Assembly: GCA_000014925.1 (NCBI GenBank)
Contig: CP000474.1
Span: forward strand, 3,844,001-3,908,000
DNA: 64,000 bases
Source of the DNA: Paenarthrobacter aurescens TC1
GTDB lineage: Bacteria; Actinomycetota; Actinomycetes; Actinomycetales; Micrococcaceae
Direction of reading: 5' to 3'
Shown: in pieces, positions 35,529 to 45,144 of the stretch
Position numbering within the stretch: the stretch's first letter is position 1
Layout of the letters: each line of letters starts with the position of its first letter
The notes under the pieces: model-generated
Databases searched by the model: none
What the model was told of the DNA's origin: nothing
What the model saw: only the letters and a program-made list of their open reading frames with translations
Made by a program: the position numbers and the translations under genes

Positions 35529-35753
35529 CTATCCGATCCGACGGGTGTCTACCTCGTCGTCGTCATCTTCCGCGTATTTGTCCTCGTAGGCCGAATAGTC
35601 CGGCTCCGGGGGATCGTCGGGGAAGTGGCTCTTTACACGACTGGACGGACCCGTGAGCTCCCGCTCAAGTGCCGAATAGTCAGTGTTCGGGGAGTAGTAC
35701 TTAATGTCCCGAGCCTGCTTGGTAGCTTTTGCCTTTTGACGGCCGCGCCCCAT
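35529..35753 (-). CDS. DUF3073 family protein
   Basis: A 74-residue, highly charged cytosolic protein typical of actinobacteria. It begins MGRGRQKAKATKQARDIKYY and continues TDYSALERELTG, the DUF3073 signature, with an acidic end (EDDDDEVDTRRIG). AAAGGGGG eight bases ahead supports this ATG; the upstream 25 codons are leader sequence. Proximity to purF-purM is frequently seen for this family; its function is unknown. Confidence 0.88.
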   Translation of the reverse strand: MGRGRQKAKATKQARDIKYYSPNTDYSALERELTGPSSRVKSHFPDDPPEPDYSAYEDKYAEDDDDEVDTRRIG

Positions 35754-35996
35754 GGCGTGACCCCCTTTTGTACTTGGACCGGAGGTGGTCACCTTGGCTA
35801 TCGGTGAGGCCCCGGAATGTTTGGTCAATTTGTCGTATGTCTAGATTACATGCTTTCGGAGGTGCCTGCGCGCCACCACCACCCCGCGTCGGGGCCGACT
35901 ACAGTCGAAAGCAGGCCAATACACCTACAAGAGAAGCGAAAATTGGGTAGAGTCTGCCTCAATGCGGCTCCACAGCAGGAAGGCACACCCCGGAAT

Positions 35997-36920
35997 ATGA
36001 GCCAGGACAACACTTCACCCCGTGATGGTTCACCACGCGAACAAGGCGAGGATGGAGCGCCCCCTGCGCCCAAGACGCCACCGGCACCGGCACCGGGCCA
36101 GCAACCGCCAGCAGCTCCTTGGGCGCCGCCGTCGGGCCTTCAACCGGATCCCGCCCCCGAACTGGACCCTGACTTTGTTCCCGACCCGGCAAACCAGCCG
36201 GACCCCGCATTGCCACCCACGGATGCAGCCCCACCGGAAAACGCCGAGGCTCCCGTTTACGCCGGCCAGCAGCCGTACCCCGGCCAGTCCTATCCGGGCC
36301 AACAGCCGCACCCCGACCAGCCCTATCCGGGCCAGCAGTCCTATCTGGGTCAGGAATGGCGGCCCGGGCCGCAGGGAGATCCTGCGACCCAAGGGCAGCC
36401 TGAGCCTCATGGGGATCCGGTCAAGCGACAGCGTTGGGTTATCGGCGGAATCGTGGTTGGCGTCCTCATTCTCATTGGCGTTGTGATTTGGGTCCTGCTG
36501 AACCTGCTGGGTACGCGCCCGGAAGCAGCTGTATCCTCGCCCAGCGCAGCTCCCACCGCCGGTCCGCTGCCCCGTGACGCCGAGGCGAAGGACTTCCAAG
36601 TGGGCGACTGCTTTGCCGACTTTGATGCCAACGCCTCAAAAGCCAGGGCCGTGGCCTGCGACACCGAGCACTCGGCCCAACTGGGCGCCGTCCACACGTA
36701 CGGTGCTGACGAGTCCTTTCCCGGCACCAACGCCCTGAGGGACAAAGGGCGCGAGGTTTGCAAGGACGTGAAGCTCAACGCGGCGTCCGACAACTACGTG
36801 CTGCTCCAGCAGAACGTTTACCCGAGCACCACTAGCTGGGATCGGGGCGACCGCCGCGTTGATTGCTTCATCGTGGTGGATTCAGGGAACACCATCACGG
36901 AAGACCTCCTCGCGAAGTAG
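35997..36920 (+). CDS. septum-formation-domain membrane protein
   Basis: A 307-residue single-span protein. Residues 1-135 are proline/glutamine-rich and repetitive, with several YPGQ(Q/S)-type repeats. One helix follows (VIGGIVVGVLILIGVVIWVLLNLL), and then an external domain DFQVGDCFADFD...AVACDTEHSAQLGAVHTY...REVCKD...VDCF with four conserved cysteines, the Septum_form/LppU-like pattern. It may take part in cell-envelope or division processes, but no direct evidence exists. The start MSQDNTSPRDG was taken because the upstream frame is not coding-like. Confidence 0.8.
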   Translation: MSQDNTSPRDGSPREQGEDGAPPAPKTPPAPAPGQQPPAAPWAPPSGLQPDPAPELDPDFVPDPANQPDPALPPTDAAPPENAEAPVYAGQQPYPGQSYPGQQPHPDQPYPGQQSYLGQEWRPGPQGDPATQGQPEPHGDPVKRQRWVIGGIVVGVLILIGVVIWVLLNLLGTRPEAAVSSPSAAPTAGPLPRDAEAKDFQVGDCFADFDANASKARAVACDTEHSAQLGAVHTYGADESFPGTNALRDKGREVCKDVKLNAASDNYVLLQQNVYPSTTSWDRGDRRVDCFIVVDSGNTITEDLLAK

Positions 36921-36929
36921 CCAGTAACG

Positions 36930-39587
36930 CTACTTCCGGCGAACCGTGAGCCCTGAGCCCACCGGCAAGCCGCCGTCGGGACCTTCCAGCGCCTCCAGCC
37001 CTTCAATGGTGAGCTCATCAAGGTCAGCCGAGGTGTCCACCAGCACGGTATCGCCGTCCACGATTTCGCCGGCCAGGATCTCCTTGGCCAGACGGTCACC
37101 GATCTCACGCTGGACCAGCCGGCGAAGGGGTCGTGCGCCGTAGGCGGGATCGAAGCCGGACATGGCCAGCCAGGCACGTGCTCCATCCGTGACCTCGAGG
37201 CTCAGGCGGCGATCCCGGAGGCGGTTGCTCAGCTCGGCGACGTGCAGCTCCACGATCCGGGCGAGTTCCTCAACGGACAGCGGATCGAAGAGAACGATCT
37301 CGTCCAGGCGGTTCAGGAACTCGGGCTTGAACGATGCCTGCACCACCGCCATAACAGCTTCCCGTTTGGCCCTTGCATCCAGCGACTGGTCCACCAGGAA
37401 CTGGCTTCCCGAGTTGGACGTCAGCACAAGGATGGTGTTGCGGAAGTCCACTGTGCGGCCCTGACCGTCGGTGAGGCGGCCATCGTCCAGAACCTGCAGG
37501 AGGATGTCGAAGACCTCGGGGTGGGCCTTCTCCACCTCGTCCAGCAGCACTACGGAGTAGGGCCTGCGACGGACAGCTTCTGTCAGCTGACCGCCTTCCT
37601 CGTAGCCCACGTATCCCGGAGGGGCACCGACAAGGCGGGCGACCGAGTGCTTCTCGCTGTACTCGGACATATCGATCCGGATCATGGCGCGTTCGTCGTC
37701 AAAGAGGAAGTCCGCCAGGGCCTTGGCCAGCTCCGTCTTACCGACGCCGGTGGGCCCCAGGAACAGGAACGATCCTGTGGGACGGTTGGGGTCGCTGATT
37801 CCGGCACGGGCACGGCGCACGGCGTCAGACACAGCTTGGACAGCTTTGGTCTGGCCGATAAGGCGCTTCCCAAGCTCTTCTTCCATGTGCAACAGCTTCT
37901 GCGACTCGCCTTGGAGCATGCGGCCGGCCGGGATGCCGGTCCATGCTGAAATGACTTCCGCGATGTCGTCCGCGGTGACGTCCTCTGCAACCATCAGTTC
38001 CGGTTTCGAATCGCTCCGGGCTGACTCCTCTTCAGCAGCGGCACTTAGCTCCCGTTCCAGGGCCGGCAATTCGCCGTAAAGAATGCGCGATGCCGATTCG
38101 AGGTCGCCTTCGCGTTGCGATTTGTCCGCGGCGGAGCGCAGTTCGTCGATTTTCGCTTTGAGATCGCCCACCCGGTTGAGCCCGGCTTTCTCAGCTTCCC
38201 AGCGCGCGTTCAAGGCACTGAGTTCCTCGTTCTTATCGGCTTTGTCCGCACGGAGCGCAGCCAGCCGTTCCACCGAAGCAGGATCCGTCTCCCCTTGGAG
38301 GGCCAGCTCCTCCATGGTCAAACGGTCCACGGCGCGGCGGAGCTGGTCGATTTCTTCCGGTGCGGAATCGATCTCCATGCGGAGCCGCGAGGCGGCCTCG
38401 TCCACGAGGTCGATAGCCTTGTCCGGAAGCTGGCGACCCGAGATATACCGGTTGGACAGTGTTGCGGCCGCGACCAAAGCGGAGTCGGCGATGGCTACCT
38501 TGTGGTGTGCCTCGTACCGCTCCTTCAGGCCGCGGAGGATACCGATGGTGTCCTCGACACTGGGCTCCCCGACATAGACCTGCTGGAAGCGGCGCTCCAG
38601 GGCAGGGTCTTTTTCGATGTTCTCGCGGTACTCGTCCAGGGTGGTGGCACCAATCAAGCGCAGCTCACCGCGGGCAAGCATCGGCTTGAGCATATTTCCT
38701 GCATCCATGGCACTGTCACCCGTGGCGCCTGCACCCACAACCGTGTGGATTTCGTCGATGAACGTCACAATCTGGCCGTTGGAGTTCTTGATCTCCTCCA
38801 GGACAGCCTTCAAGCGTTCCTCAAACTCGCCACGGTACTTGGCGCCGGCCACCATGGACGCGAGGTCCAAGGCGATCAGCGTTTTGCCGCGCAGGCTCTC
38901 CGGGACATCGCCGGCCACCATGCGCTGGGCAAGGCCTTCTACAACGGCGGTTTTTCCAACGCCTGGCTCACCGATCAGCACTGGGTTGTTTTTGGTGCGG
39001 CGGCTCAGGACCTGGACGACGCGCCGGATCTCGCTGTCGCGCCCGATGACGGGGTCCAGCTTGCCCGAACGGGCCACGGCAGTGAGGTCAGTACCGAACT
39101 TCTCCAGGGCTTGGAAAGTGTTCTCCGGATCCGGGGAATTGACGTTCCTGTCGCCCCGGACACCCGGCAGGGCGGCGAGAAGCGCCTCATGGGAGGCGCC
39201 GGCGTCGCGCATTAACTTCCCGACGGCGTCACTTCCGGCCGAGAGTCCCAGCAGCAGATGCTCGGTGGAGACGAAGGAATCGCCGAGTTTGTCGGCCTCG
39301 TTCTGGGCTGCCTGAATGGCCTGCATGGATTGGCGGGACAACTGCGCCTGCTGGACCGAGCTGCCCGAGGACGACGGCAGCGCTTTGATGGCAGAGCTGG
39401 CCTGCACGCTCACGGCATCAGGATCTGCCCCGGTTGCTCGCAGCAATGCCACGGCAACGCCTTCACGCTGGTCCATGAGGGCTTTCAAGAGGTGGGCGGG
39501 CTCGAGCTGGGGGTTGCCAGCAGTCGAGGCATTCATGGCGGCCGCAGAAAGGGCCTCCTGGCTTTTGGTGGTGAATTTGACGTCCAA
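36930..39587 (-). CDS. clpB: ATP-dependent disaggregase chaperone ClpB
   Basis: Protein disaggregase working with DnaK, 885 residues. The N-domain starts [19 protein letters not shown]-1 has GEPGVGKT and [12 protein letters not shown]; the long coiled-coil M-domain lies around residues 410-530; AAA-2 has [22 protein letters not shown] and the sensor-2 GARPLRR. A TTG start was chosen: AAGGGAG lies six bases before it, and family members start at this point. The frame is open much further upstream, but that segment is antisense to the next gene. A HAIR element precedes the gene, so HspR should repress it. Confidence 0.96.
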   Translation of the reverse strand: MDVKFTTKSQEALSAAAMNASTAGNPQLEPAHLLKALMDQREGVAVALLRATGADPDAVSVQASSAIKALPSSSGSSVQQAQLSRQSMQAIQAAQNEADKLGDSFVSTEHLLLGLSAGSDAVGKLMRDAGASHEALLAALPGVRGDRNVNSPDPENTFQALEKFGTDLTAVARSGKLDPVIGRDSEIRRVVQVLSRRTKNNPVLIGEPGVGKTAVVEGLAQRMVAGDVPESLRGKTLIALDLASMVAGAKYRGEFEERLKAVLEEIKNSNGQIVTFIDEIHTVVGAGATGDSAMDAGNMLKPMLARGELRLIGATTLDEYRENIEKDPALERRFQQVYVGEPSVEDTIGILRGLKERYEAHHKVAIADSALVAAATLSNRYISGRQLPDKAIDLVDEAASRLRMEIDSAPEEIDQLRRAVDRLTMEELALQGETDPASVERLAALRADKADKNEELSALNARWEAEKAGLNRVGDLKAKIDELRSAADKSQREGDLESASRILYGELPALERELSAAAEEESARSDSKPELMVAEDVTADDIAEVISAWTGIPAGRMLQGESQKLLHMEEELGKRLIGQTKAVQAVSDAVRRARAGISDPNRPTGSFLFLGPTGVGKTELAKALADFLFDDERAMIRIDMSEYSEKHSVARLVGAPPGYVGYEEGGQLTEAVRRRPYSVVLLDEVEKAHPEVFDILLQVLDDGRLTDGQGRTVDFRNTILVLTSNSGSQFLVDQSLDARAKREAVMAVVQASFKPEFLNRLDEIVLFDPLSVEELARIVELHVAELSNRLRDRRLSLEVTDGARAWLAMSGFDPAYGARPLRRLVQREIGDRLAKEILAGEIVDGDTVLVDTSADLDELTIEGLEALEGPDGGLPVGSGLTVRRK

Positions 39588-39622
39588 AGAGTGCTCCCTT
39601 TCTGGAGATGAACCAATACTTT

Positions 39623-39651
39623 CAAAGTTGAGTCTACTACGCTCAACTTTG
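39623..39651 (-). promoter_or_regulatory. HAIR operator (HspR binding site) of clpB
   Basis: CAAAGTTGAGT-N7-GCTCAACTTTG, an inverted repeat matching the HAIR consensus (CTTGAGT-N7-ACTCAAG) at the core, 36 bp upstream of the clpB start. Arms extend to 11 bp with one mismatch. Confidence 0.8.
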
Positions 39652-39735
39652 ATTTCGGCCCACTGGGTTCCATGTTTGCCCACGGCGAAACCCGTGTCCA
39701 GAGCACACCGAAATCGAGGCACGTAGGCTGGGGCC

Positions 39736-40353
39736 ATGAACCCCATCTCCAGCGTGGAAGAACTCGAAGCACTGATTGGCCGTCCCCTTGATCGCGTGCG
39801 CCAAAAGGTGCGCACTTCGCTCAGCGATTTCGACCGCCAATGGTTGGCTGCCAGCCCCTTTTGCGTGATCTCGACGACGGACGCGCAAGGTCGAGTGGAC
39901 GCCTCACCCAAGGGAGACCCAGCCGGCTTTATACAGGTACTGGACGAGCACACCATTGCCATACCCGAACGCCCCGGCAACAAACTCGCCTTCGGCTTCC
40001 ACAACATTTTGGAGAACCCCAACGTCGGCATACTGTCCGTAGTGCCGGGCCGCACGGATACGCTCCGGATCAACGGAACGGCACAAATCGTCCGCGACGC
40101 CGACTTCTTTGAGCTCATGATAGTCAAGGGGCACCGGCCGCGCGCGGCTGTGGTAGTTGCCGTGGACGAAGTGTTTACCCACTGCGGCAAAGCCTTCATG
40201 CGGAGCGGGCTGTGGCAACCGGAAACCTGGGACCCTGACGGCTTGCCCAGCATCGCCATGCTGTCCAAGACCTACACACAGCCCGAAACCCCGTTGGAAG
40301 ACCTTGAGTCCTACTACGGTCCGTCATACGCCGAGCGGATGTACCGGGAGTAG
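39736..40353 (+). CDS. pyridoxamine 5'-phosphate oxidase-fold protein (flavin/F420-binding type)
   Basis: A 205-residue split-barrel protein of the MSMEG_1061-like group of PPOX-family proteins. FCVISTTDAQGRVDASPKGDPAGFIQVLD and IAIPERPGNKLAFGFHNILENPNVGILSVVPG contain the expected cofactor-binding strands, with LRINGTAQIVRD and the C-terminal AFMRSGLWQPETWDPDGLPS. It probably binds FMN or F420; its substrate is unknown. It is divergent from clpB. Confidence 0.85.
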   Translation: MNPISSVEELEALIGRPLDRVRQKVRTSLSDFDRQWLAASPFCVISTTDAQGRVDASPKGDPAGFIQVLDEHTIAIPERPGNKLAFGFHNILENPNVGILSVVPGRTDTLRINGTAQIVRDADFFELMIVKGHRPRAAVVVAVDEVFTHCGKAFMRSGLWQPETWDPDGLPSIAMLSKTYTQPETPLEDLESYYGPSYAERMYRE

Positions 40354-40362
40354 CCCTTGGCC

Positions 40363-41436
40363 TTAGGCCGGGTAGACCGACACCAACGCAGACTTCACCA
40401 CAAACCTGACTTCCAGGCCCGGCACCAGGCCCAGGTCCGCGGATGCCGCAGGCGTAATGTCGGCTGACAACGACTGCGCGGATTGCCCCGCGTGGGCGCG
40501 GACGCGGATCTGGTCACCGTGCGGCTCCAGGTCCGTGACGGTCACCGGGAAGGAATTGCGCGGGCTTCCGTGCACGTCGCCCAGGAAGACGGAAACGCTC
40601 GACGGCGGGAACGCGGCCACGCCTGCCTGGCCGGGCACGGGTGACCACTCCGGATCGTGTTGCCCGGCGAAAAGCCGGCCATCCGGCGTCGTAATTCCCT
40701 CAGGCGCAACGGTCCCGGTGACCAGGTTGAGTCCTGAGAGCCCCGCAGCAAAGTGGCTTCGGGGCCGTTCAAGTACCTCACGTGTGGGTCCTTCTTCCAC
40801 GATGCGCCCCTTCTCCACCACGATGACGCGGTCGGCAAGCATGTAGGCGTCCAGGATGTCGTGGGTGACGATGATGGCTTTTCGGCCTGTGAGGACCCGC
40901 TTGAGGACGCGGCGGAGCAAGGGCGCCGCGTGAATGTCCAGCGCGGCCATGGGCTCGTCCAGGAGGAGGAGCTCGGGCTCAGCGGCCAAAGCACGCGCCA
41001 CCGCCACACGTTGGGCCTGCCCGCCGGACAACTGGGTGGGCTTCCGGTCGGCCAGTGGCAGGGCATCAACCTCGGCCAGCCAGTGCTGGGCAGTTTCCCG
41101 CGCGGCAGCCTTCGACGCCCCCGCACTGCGCGGCCCGAAAGCCACGTTGTCCAAGGCATTCAGATGCGGAAACAGGAGCGCTTCCTGCGCCAGAAGCGCA
41201 GTCCCCCGCAGGTGGGGCGGGCTCCAAAGGTGGGTGCCGCCGTCAAGTGTGAACAGTTGCTTGCCGCCGATTCGCGCCGAGCCCGCATCCGGCCGCAGCA
41301 GACCCGCGATCACGCCCAGCAACGTGGACTTTCCGGCGCCATTGGGTCCAAGGATGGCAACAGTTTGGCCATCAGCGAGGCTTAAGGACATGTCGAAGTT
41401 CCTGGCACGCAGGGTGGCCTGCAGCTCAAAGCTCAC
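40363..41436 (-). CDS. modC: molybdate ABC transporter ATP-binding protein
   Basis: ATPase of the molybdate importer, 357 residues. Walker [10 protein letters not shown], signature [16 protein letters not shown], Walker [13 protein letters not shown] and switch VTHD are all intact. The C-terminal third is the TOBE oxyanion-sensing domain ([13 protein letters not shown]...). ModC genes are recognised by this layout next to modA and modB. Last gene of the operon; overlaps modB by four bases. Confidence 0.92.
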   Translation of the reverse strand: MSFELQATLRARNFDMSLSLADGQTVAILGPNGAGKSTLLGVIAGLLRPDAGSARIGGKQLFTLDGGTHLWSPPHLRGTALLAQEALLFPHLNALDNVAFGPRSAGASKAAARETAQHWLAEVDALPLADRKPTQLSGGQAQRVAVARALAAEPELLLLDEPMAALDIHAAPLLRRVLKRVLTGRKAIIVTHDILDAYMLADRVIVVEKGRIVEEGPTREVLERPRSHFAAGLSGLNLVTGTVAPEGITTPDGRLFAGQHDPEWSPVPGQAGVAAFPPSSVSVFLGDVHGSPRNSFPVTVTDLEPHGDQIRVRAHAGQSAQSLSADITPAASADLGLVPGLEVRFVVKSALVSVYPA

Positions 41437-42245
41437 GCTTGCACCTCCACAGGGGTGCTGCTTCGCCGACGCCCGTAGCTGAGCCCGACCACCGCAACTG
41501 CCACCGCCACCAGCACCAAGGAAAGAGCCACTGCGGCGTCGGCGTCGGTCTCGCGCTGCAGGTAAATTTCGAGCGGAAGCGTGCGGGTAATGCCTTCCAA
41601 ACTGCCGGCGAACGTCAATGTGGCGCCGAACTCGCCCAGGCTGCGTGCGAAGGACAACACGGCGCCGGACGCGAGCCCTGGCAGAACCAGCGGGAGCGTG
41701 ACGCGGCGAAGAACGGTGGTGGGCCGCGCCCCGAGGGTTGCCGCGACAGCCTCGTACCTGCTTCCCGCCGATCGCAGGGCGCCTTCCAAACTGACCACCA
41801 GGAACGGCAGGGCTACGAAAGTCTGCGCCAGAACCACGGCGGTGGTGGAGAACGCGATCTGGATCCCGGCCAGCTCAAGGGATTTTCCAAGGAGCCCCTG
41901 CCGCCCGAAGGTGTACAGAAGAGCGAGTCCGCCGACGACGGGCGGCAGCACCAGCGGCAGCAGGACAAAGGAACGTAGGAGCCGCTGTCCGGGGAACTCA
42001 CCGCGGGCAAGCACCAGCGCCAACGGAACTCCCAGAACGACGCACAGCACAGTGCTGGCCGCGGAAGTCCTCAGACTCAGCCCCAGCGCGGCGAGGGACG
42101 ACTCCGACGTGATGAGTGGAATGAATTGCGGCCAATTCACCCGCAGCAGCATCGCCGCCAAGGGAAGCACCATGAGAAGTCCGCCCACGGCGGCGATGAC
42201 ATAAATCCACCGCGGAATGCCGTGGTAGCCGCTGCGCTTGGTCAT
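41433..42245 (-). CDS. modB: molybdate ABC transporter permease
   Basis: Channel subunit of 270 residues with about six helices. The EAA loop is [31 protein letters not shown], and [14 protein letters not shown] is strongly conserved in ModB. I take the ATG giving MTKRSGYHG, 10 bases after modA; the open frame upstream runs into modA antisense. Confidence 0.92.
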   Translation of the reverse strand: MTKRSGYHGIPRWIYVIAAVGGLLMVLPLAAMLLRVNWPQFIPLITSESSLAALGLSLRTSAASTVLCVVLGVPLALVLARGEFPGQRLLRSFVLLPLVLPPVVGGLALLYTFGRQGLLGKSLELAGIQIAFSTTAVVLAQTFVALPFLVVSLEGALRSAGSRYEAVAATLGARPTTVLRRVTLPLVLPGLASGAVLSFARSLGEFGATLTFAGSLEGITRTLPLEIYLQRETDADAAVALSLVLVAVAVAVVGLSYGRRRSSTPVEVQA

Positions 42246-42255
42246 GTGCCCTGCG

Positions 42256-43068
42256 CTACGGCGTTCCGAAGCCGGCGTCCCTGAGGACCTTCTTGCCCGC
42301 TTCGCTGGTGATGTTTGAGATGAATGCGGCTGCGAGTTCCTTGTTCTTGCTGGTGCCGACCGTGGCAATCGGGTAAGTGTTGACGGCCTCGTCCGATTCC
42401 GGGAAAGGTATGCCCTTGACCTTGTCGCCGGCGCTCTTGACGTCTGTGACATACACCAGGCCTGCGTCGGCCTCGCCCGAGGTAACTTTGCCGAGGACAT
42501 CGGTCACTGACGATTCCTCACTGACCGGGCTCAACGTTGTCCCGGCGGCCTTCTCCACGGCCTCTGTTGCAGCGCCACAGGGAACCTGACTGGCGCACGT
42601 CACCACTTTGACGCCGGGCTTGGCGAGGTCCGCGAAGGAAGAGATCGACGCCGGGTTGCCGGGTGGGACGGCGATCTCCAGGACGTTGGTGGCGAAGTTG
42701 GTTGCGGTGCCGTCCACGAGGTCCTGGTCGGCGAGCTTGTTCATGTTCTTGGTGTCGGCCGAAGCGAAGACGTCCGCAGGGGCACCCTGGGCGATCTGTG
42801 TGACCAAGTCGGAGGAGCCTGCAAAGCTGAGAGTTACTTTGCTGCCCGGGTGCTGGACTTCGAAGTCTTTGGCCAACTGGGTAAAAGTGGATTTCAGGGA
42901 TGCCGCGGCGAAAACGGTGATCTCTCCGGACGCCGAGGACTCCGGGTTGCCGGAGCCCGTGGACGGAGTTGTGGTGCCCGAGGCGCAGGCCGCCAGGCTT
43001 GCGGCCAGGCTTGCGGCCATGGCGCCGGCAACCAGCACTGCGAAGACAGGCTTAGGGATGATGCTCAT
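42256..43068 (-). CDS. modA: molybdate-binding lipoprotein
   Basis: Periplasmic-type oxyanion receptor anchored as a lipoprotein (lipobox LAAC around residue 28), 270 residues. [50 protein letters not shown] and [18 protein letters not shown] are the ModA/WtpA binding motifs. It overlaps the regulator gene by four bases. Confidence 0.94.
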   Translation of the reverse strand: MSIIPKPVFAVLVAGAMAASLAASLAACASGTTTPSTGSGNPESSASGEITVFAAASLKSTFTQLAKDFEVQHPGSKVTLSFAGSSDLVTQIAQGAPADVFASADTKNMNKLADQDLVDGTATNFATNVLEIAVPPGNPASISSFADLAKPGVKVVTCASQVPCGAATEAVEKAAGTTLSPVSEESSVTDVLGKVTSGEADAGLVYVTDVKSAGDKVKGIPFPESDEAVNTYPIATVGTSKNKELAAAFISNITSEAGKKVLRDAGFGTP

Positions 43069-43475
43069 ATGATGCTCTTTCCCTGGGGTGTTTCAATGAT
43101 GACGGTGGTGGCCTTCACCACGGCCGTGGCTACCGAGCCAAGTTCAAGGCCGAGCTCGCGGACGGCTTCGCTGCTCATCAGCGACACCACGCGGAACGGG
43201 CCGCACTGAAGCTCTACTTGGGCCATGACTTTGTCCGCAGTGATCCCGGTAACAAGGCCGACGAAGCGGTTGCGGGCCGAGCTTGCCGCCCGTGAGGGAT
43301 CGTCCGGGAGATGGGACTGGTCGCGGGCAAGTGTTGCCAGCTCAAGTCCGTCCACAGCGAGTCGCCCCGCAGCGTCCTTGCTGGCAGTGAGCGTTCCGTT
43401 CTCCGTCCATCGCCTCACGGTGTCGTCGCTGACACCAAGGAAGCGCGCGGCCTCGGAGATTCGTATTTGCGGCAT
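43065..43475 (-). CDS. helix-turn-helix / TOBE molybdate-responsive regulator
   Basis: A 136-residue protein with an excisionase/MerR-like helix-turn-helix (IRISEAARFLGVSDDTVRRWTENGTL) joined to one TOBE domain (NRFVGLVTGITADKVMAQVELQCGPFRVVSLMSSEAVRELGLELG), the molybdate-binding module. It is the first gene of the mod operon and probably senses molybdate and controls it. Two CCGCAAATACG repeats, one inside its first codons, are candidate autoregulatory sites. Confidence 0.88.
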   Translation of the reverse strand: MPQIRISEAARFLGVSDDTVRRWTENGTLTASKDAAGRLAVDGLELATLARDQSHLPDDPSRAASSARNRFVGLVTGITADKVMAQVELQCGPFRVVSLMSSEAVRELGLELGSVATAVVKATTVIIETPQGKSII

Positions 43476-43502
43476 AGATGCATCATAGTTCCGTATTTGC
43501 GG
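43462..43502. promoter_or_regulatory. direct repeats at the mod operon promoter
   Basis: CGTATTTGCGG occurs at 43462-43472 (within codons 2-5 of the regulator) and at 43492-43502, a 30-bp spacing; a partial inverted copy, CCGCAAACG, lies at 43522-43530. Confidence 0.55.
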
Positions 43503-43678
43503 ATCAGTGTTCCATGTTCCACCGCAAACGAAATATGACTGCTGCGTTCGTAGCGGCTGCGCCCGGCGGGAAGTGGTGCGCCGCCGTCGTCGTACTTCTT
43601 TGCGTTACCCATGGTCCACCGGGACGCGGGGGTCGTACCCTGTTCTAGGGGAGAGTTTCATATCCGAAGGAACGTCCC

Positions 43679-45013
43679 ATGGAATGGATTCGGCCGGACA
43701 GCCCGGACTACGACGACGCCCGAAAACTCTTCAATGCGATGATCGACCGCAGGCCGGCTGTCATCGCCAAATGCGCTGATCCCGGCGAGGTTGCTGAGGC
43801 GCTGAGCTATGCGCACAACCATAATTTGGACGTCGCTGTGCGCTCGGGAGGGCATTCGGTGGCCGGTATGTCCACCAACGATGACGGGCTGGTGGTTGAC
43901 GTCCGCCCCATGAAGTCGATCAGCATCGACCCCGAGATGAAGACCGCCACTGCCGGCGCCGGACTGACGTGGGGTGAGTTCGACCGCGCAACCCAGCAAC
44001 ACGGGCTTGCCGTTACCGGCGGGCGCGCGTCCACCACGGGAGTTTCGGGCTTCACGCTGGGCGGGGGCTCAGGATGGCTGGAGCGCTCGTACGGATTCGC
44101 CTGCGACAACCTCCTCTCCGTCGATCTGGTCACGGCCTCCGGCGAAAGGGTGACCGCCAGCCCGGGTGAGAACCCCGAGCTCTTTTGGGCCCTCCACGGA
44201 GGCGGCGGAAACTTCGGCGTCGCTACCTCCTTGACGTTCAAGCTGCACGACCTCGGACCCACCGTGATGGCCGGTCTCATGCTGTTCCCCGGGGAAGATG
44301 CCGCGGATTTGTCGCGCGCCTTCCGGGGGCTCGCTTTGGAAGCGCCCGACGCCGTGGGGACAGCCCTGGTGTACCTCACCGCCCCGCCGGAAGAGTTCGT
44401 CCCCGAAGAAATGGTGGGCAAGCTCGCCGTCGGCATGGCCTACATCTACGCGGGCGATGTTGAGGCCGGCGAAGAACACGCGAAACCGTTCAAAGAGCTC
44501 GGCCCCTCGGTGGATCTGGTCTCACCCATGGGATACGCCGACTTCCAGTGCATGATTGACGACCCACCGGACCTCTACAACTACTGGAGCGCCGACTATC
44601 ACAACGAGCTCAGCGACGACGCCCTGGATCTCCTGGTGGACTCAGCGCAACGCCTTCCTGGACCACACTCGCAGCAGTTGGTGGCCCGATGGGGCGGAGC
44701 CGTGGCCGGACCGGCTGCCGCGAACACGCCGTTGCAACACCGCGGCGCCGCCTGGGTCAGCCACCCGTTCGGCCTGTCCGAAACCCGGGAGGGCGGGCAG
44801 GAGGCAAAAGCCTGGGTCAAGCAGTTCCGGCAGGACATTGCCCCGCACACCACGGGCGGCGTGTGGCTGAACTTCATTGGTGACGAGGGCCAGGACCGGA
44901 TCATGGCGGCCTATGGCGAGCAGAACTACCGCCGGCTGTCCTTGGTGAAGCGTGAATTCGACCCCGACAACGTGTTCCGCGGGAACCAGAACATCCTGCC
45001 GGCACAGCACTGA
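43679..45013 (+). CDS. FAD-linked oxidase, berberine-bridge-like
   Basis: A 444-residue flavoprotein oxidase. The PP-loop FAD domain shows VAVRSGGHSVAGMSTNDDGLVVDVRPM, whose histidine is the usual covalent FAD attachment site, and TGGRASTTGVSGFTLGGGSGWLERSYGFACDNLLS. The C-terminal BBE motif is MAAYGEQNYRRLSLVKREFDPDNVFRGNQNI. These enzymes oxidise sugars or small alcohols; the substrate is not predictable. AAGGA precedes the ATG. It is divergent from the mod operon. Confidence 0.9.
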   Translation: MEWIRPDSPDYDDARKLFNAMIDRRPAVIAKCADPGEVAEALSYAHNHNLDVAVRSGGHSVAGMSTNDDGLVVDVRPMKSISIDPEMKTATAGAGLTWGEFDRATQQHGLAVTGGRASTTGVSGFTLGGGSGWLERSYGFACDNLLSVDLVTASGERVTASPGENPELFWALHGGGGNFGVATSLTFKLHDLGPTVMAGLMLFPGEDAADLSRAFRGLALEAPDAVGTALVYLTAPPEEFVPEEMVGKLAVGMAYIYAGDVEAGEEHAKPFKELGPSVDLVSPMGYADFQCMIDDPPDLYNYWSADYHNELSDDALDLLVDSAQRLPGPHSQQLVARWGGAVAGPAAANTPLQHRGAAWVSHPFGLSETREGGQEAKAWVKQFRQDIAPHTTGGVWLNFIGDEGQDRIMAAYGEQNYRRLSLVKREFDPDNVFRGNQNILPAQH

Positions 45014-45025
45014 GATTCGCAGCGC

Positions 45026-45123
45026 TCCTTCCCAGTTGCCGTGATCAGCGCGGGCATTGAAGCCTGTACTTCCGGGACGGCAGCACGGCGGTAGACGTCC
45101 CGACGGCCGGCAACTGGGAAGGA
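45026..45123. repeat. nested inverted repeat
   Basis: Outer arms TCCTTCCCAGTTGCCG and its exact complement (16 bp) enclose a 66-base centre that itself contains a GGGACG/CGTCCC stem. It fills the gap between the FAD oxidase and the HD-domain gene. Confidence 0.75.
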
Positions 45124-45144
45124 TCACATGGGTACACTTTGGCA

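Noticed and set aside
39588..40268. Extended N-terminus of ClpB
   Set aside because: The extra 227 codons are antisense to the flavin-binding protein gene; a TTG with a strong ribosome site marks the true start.
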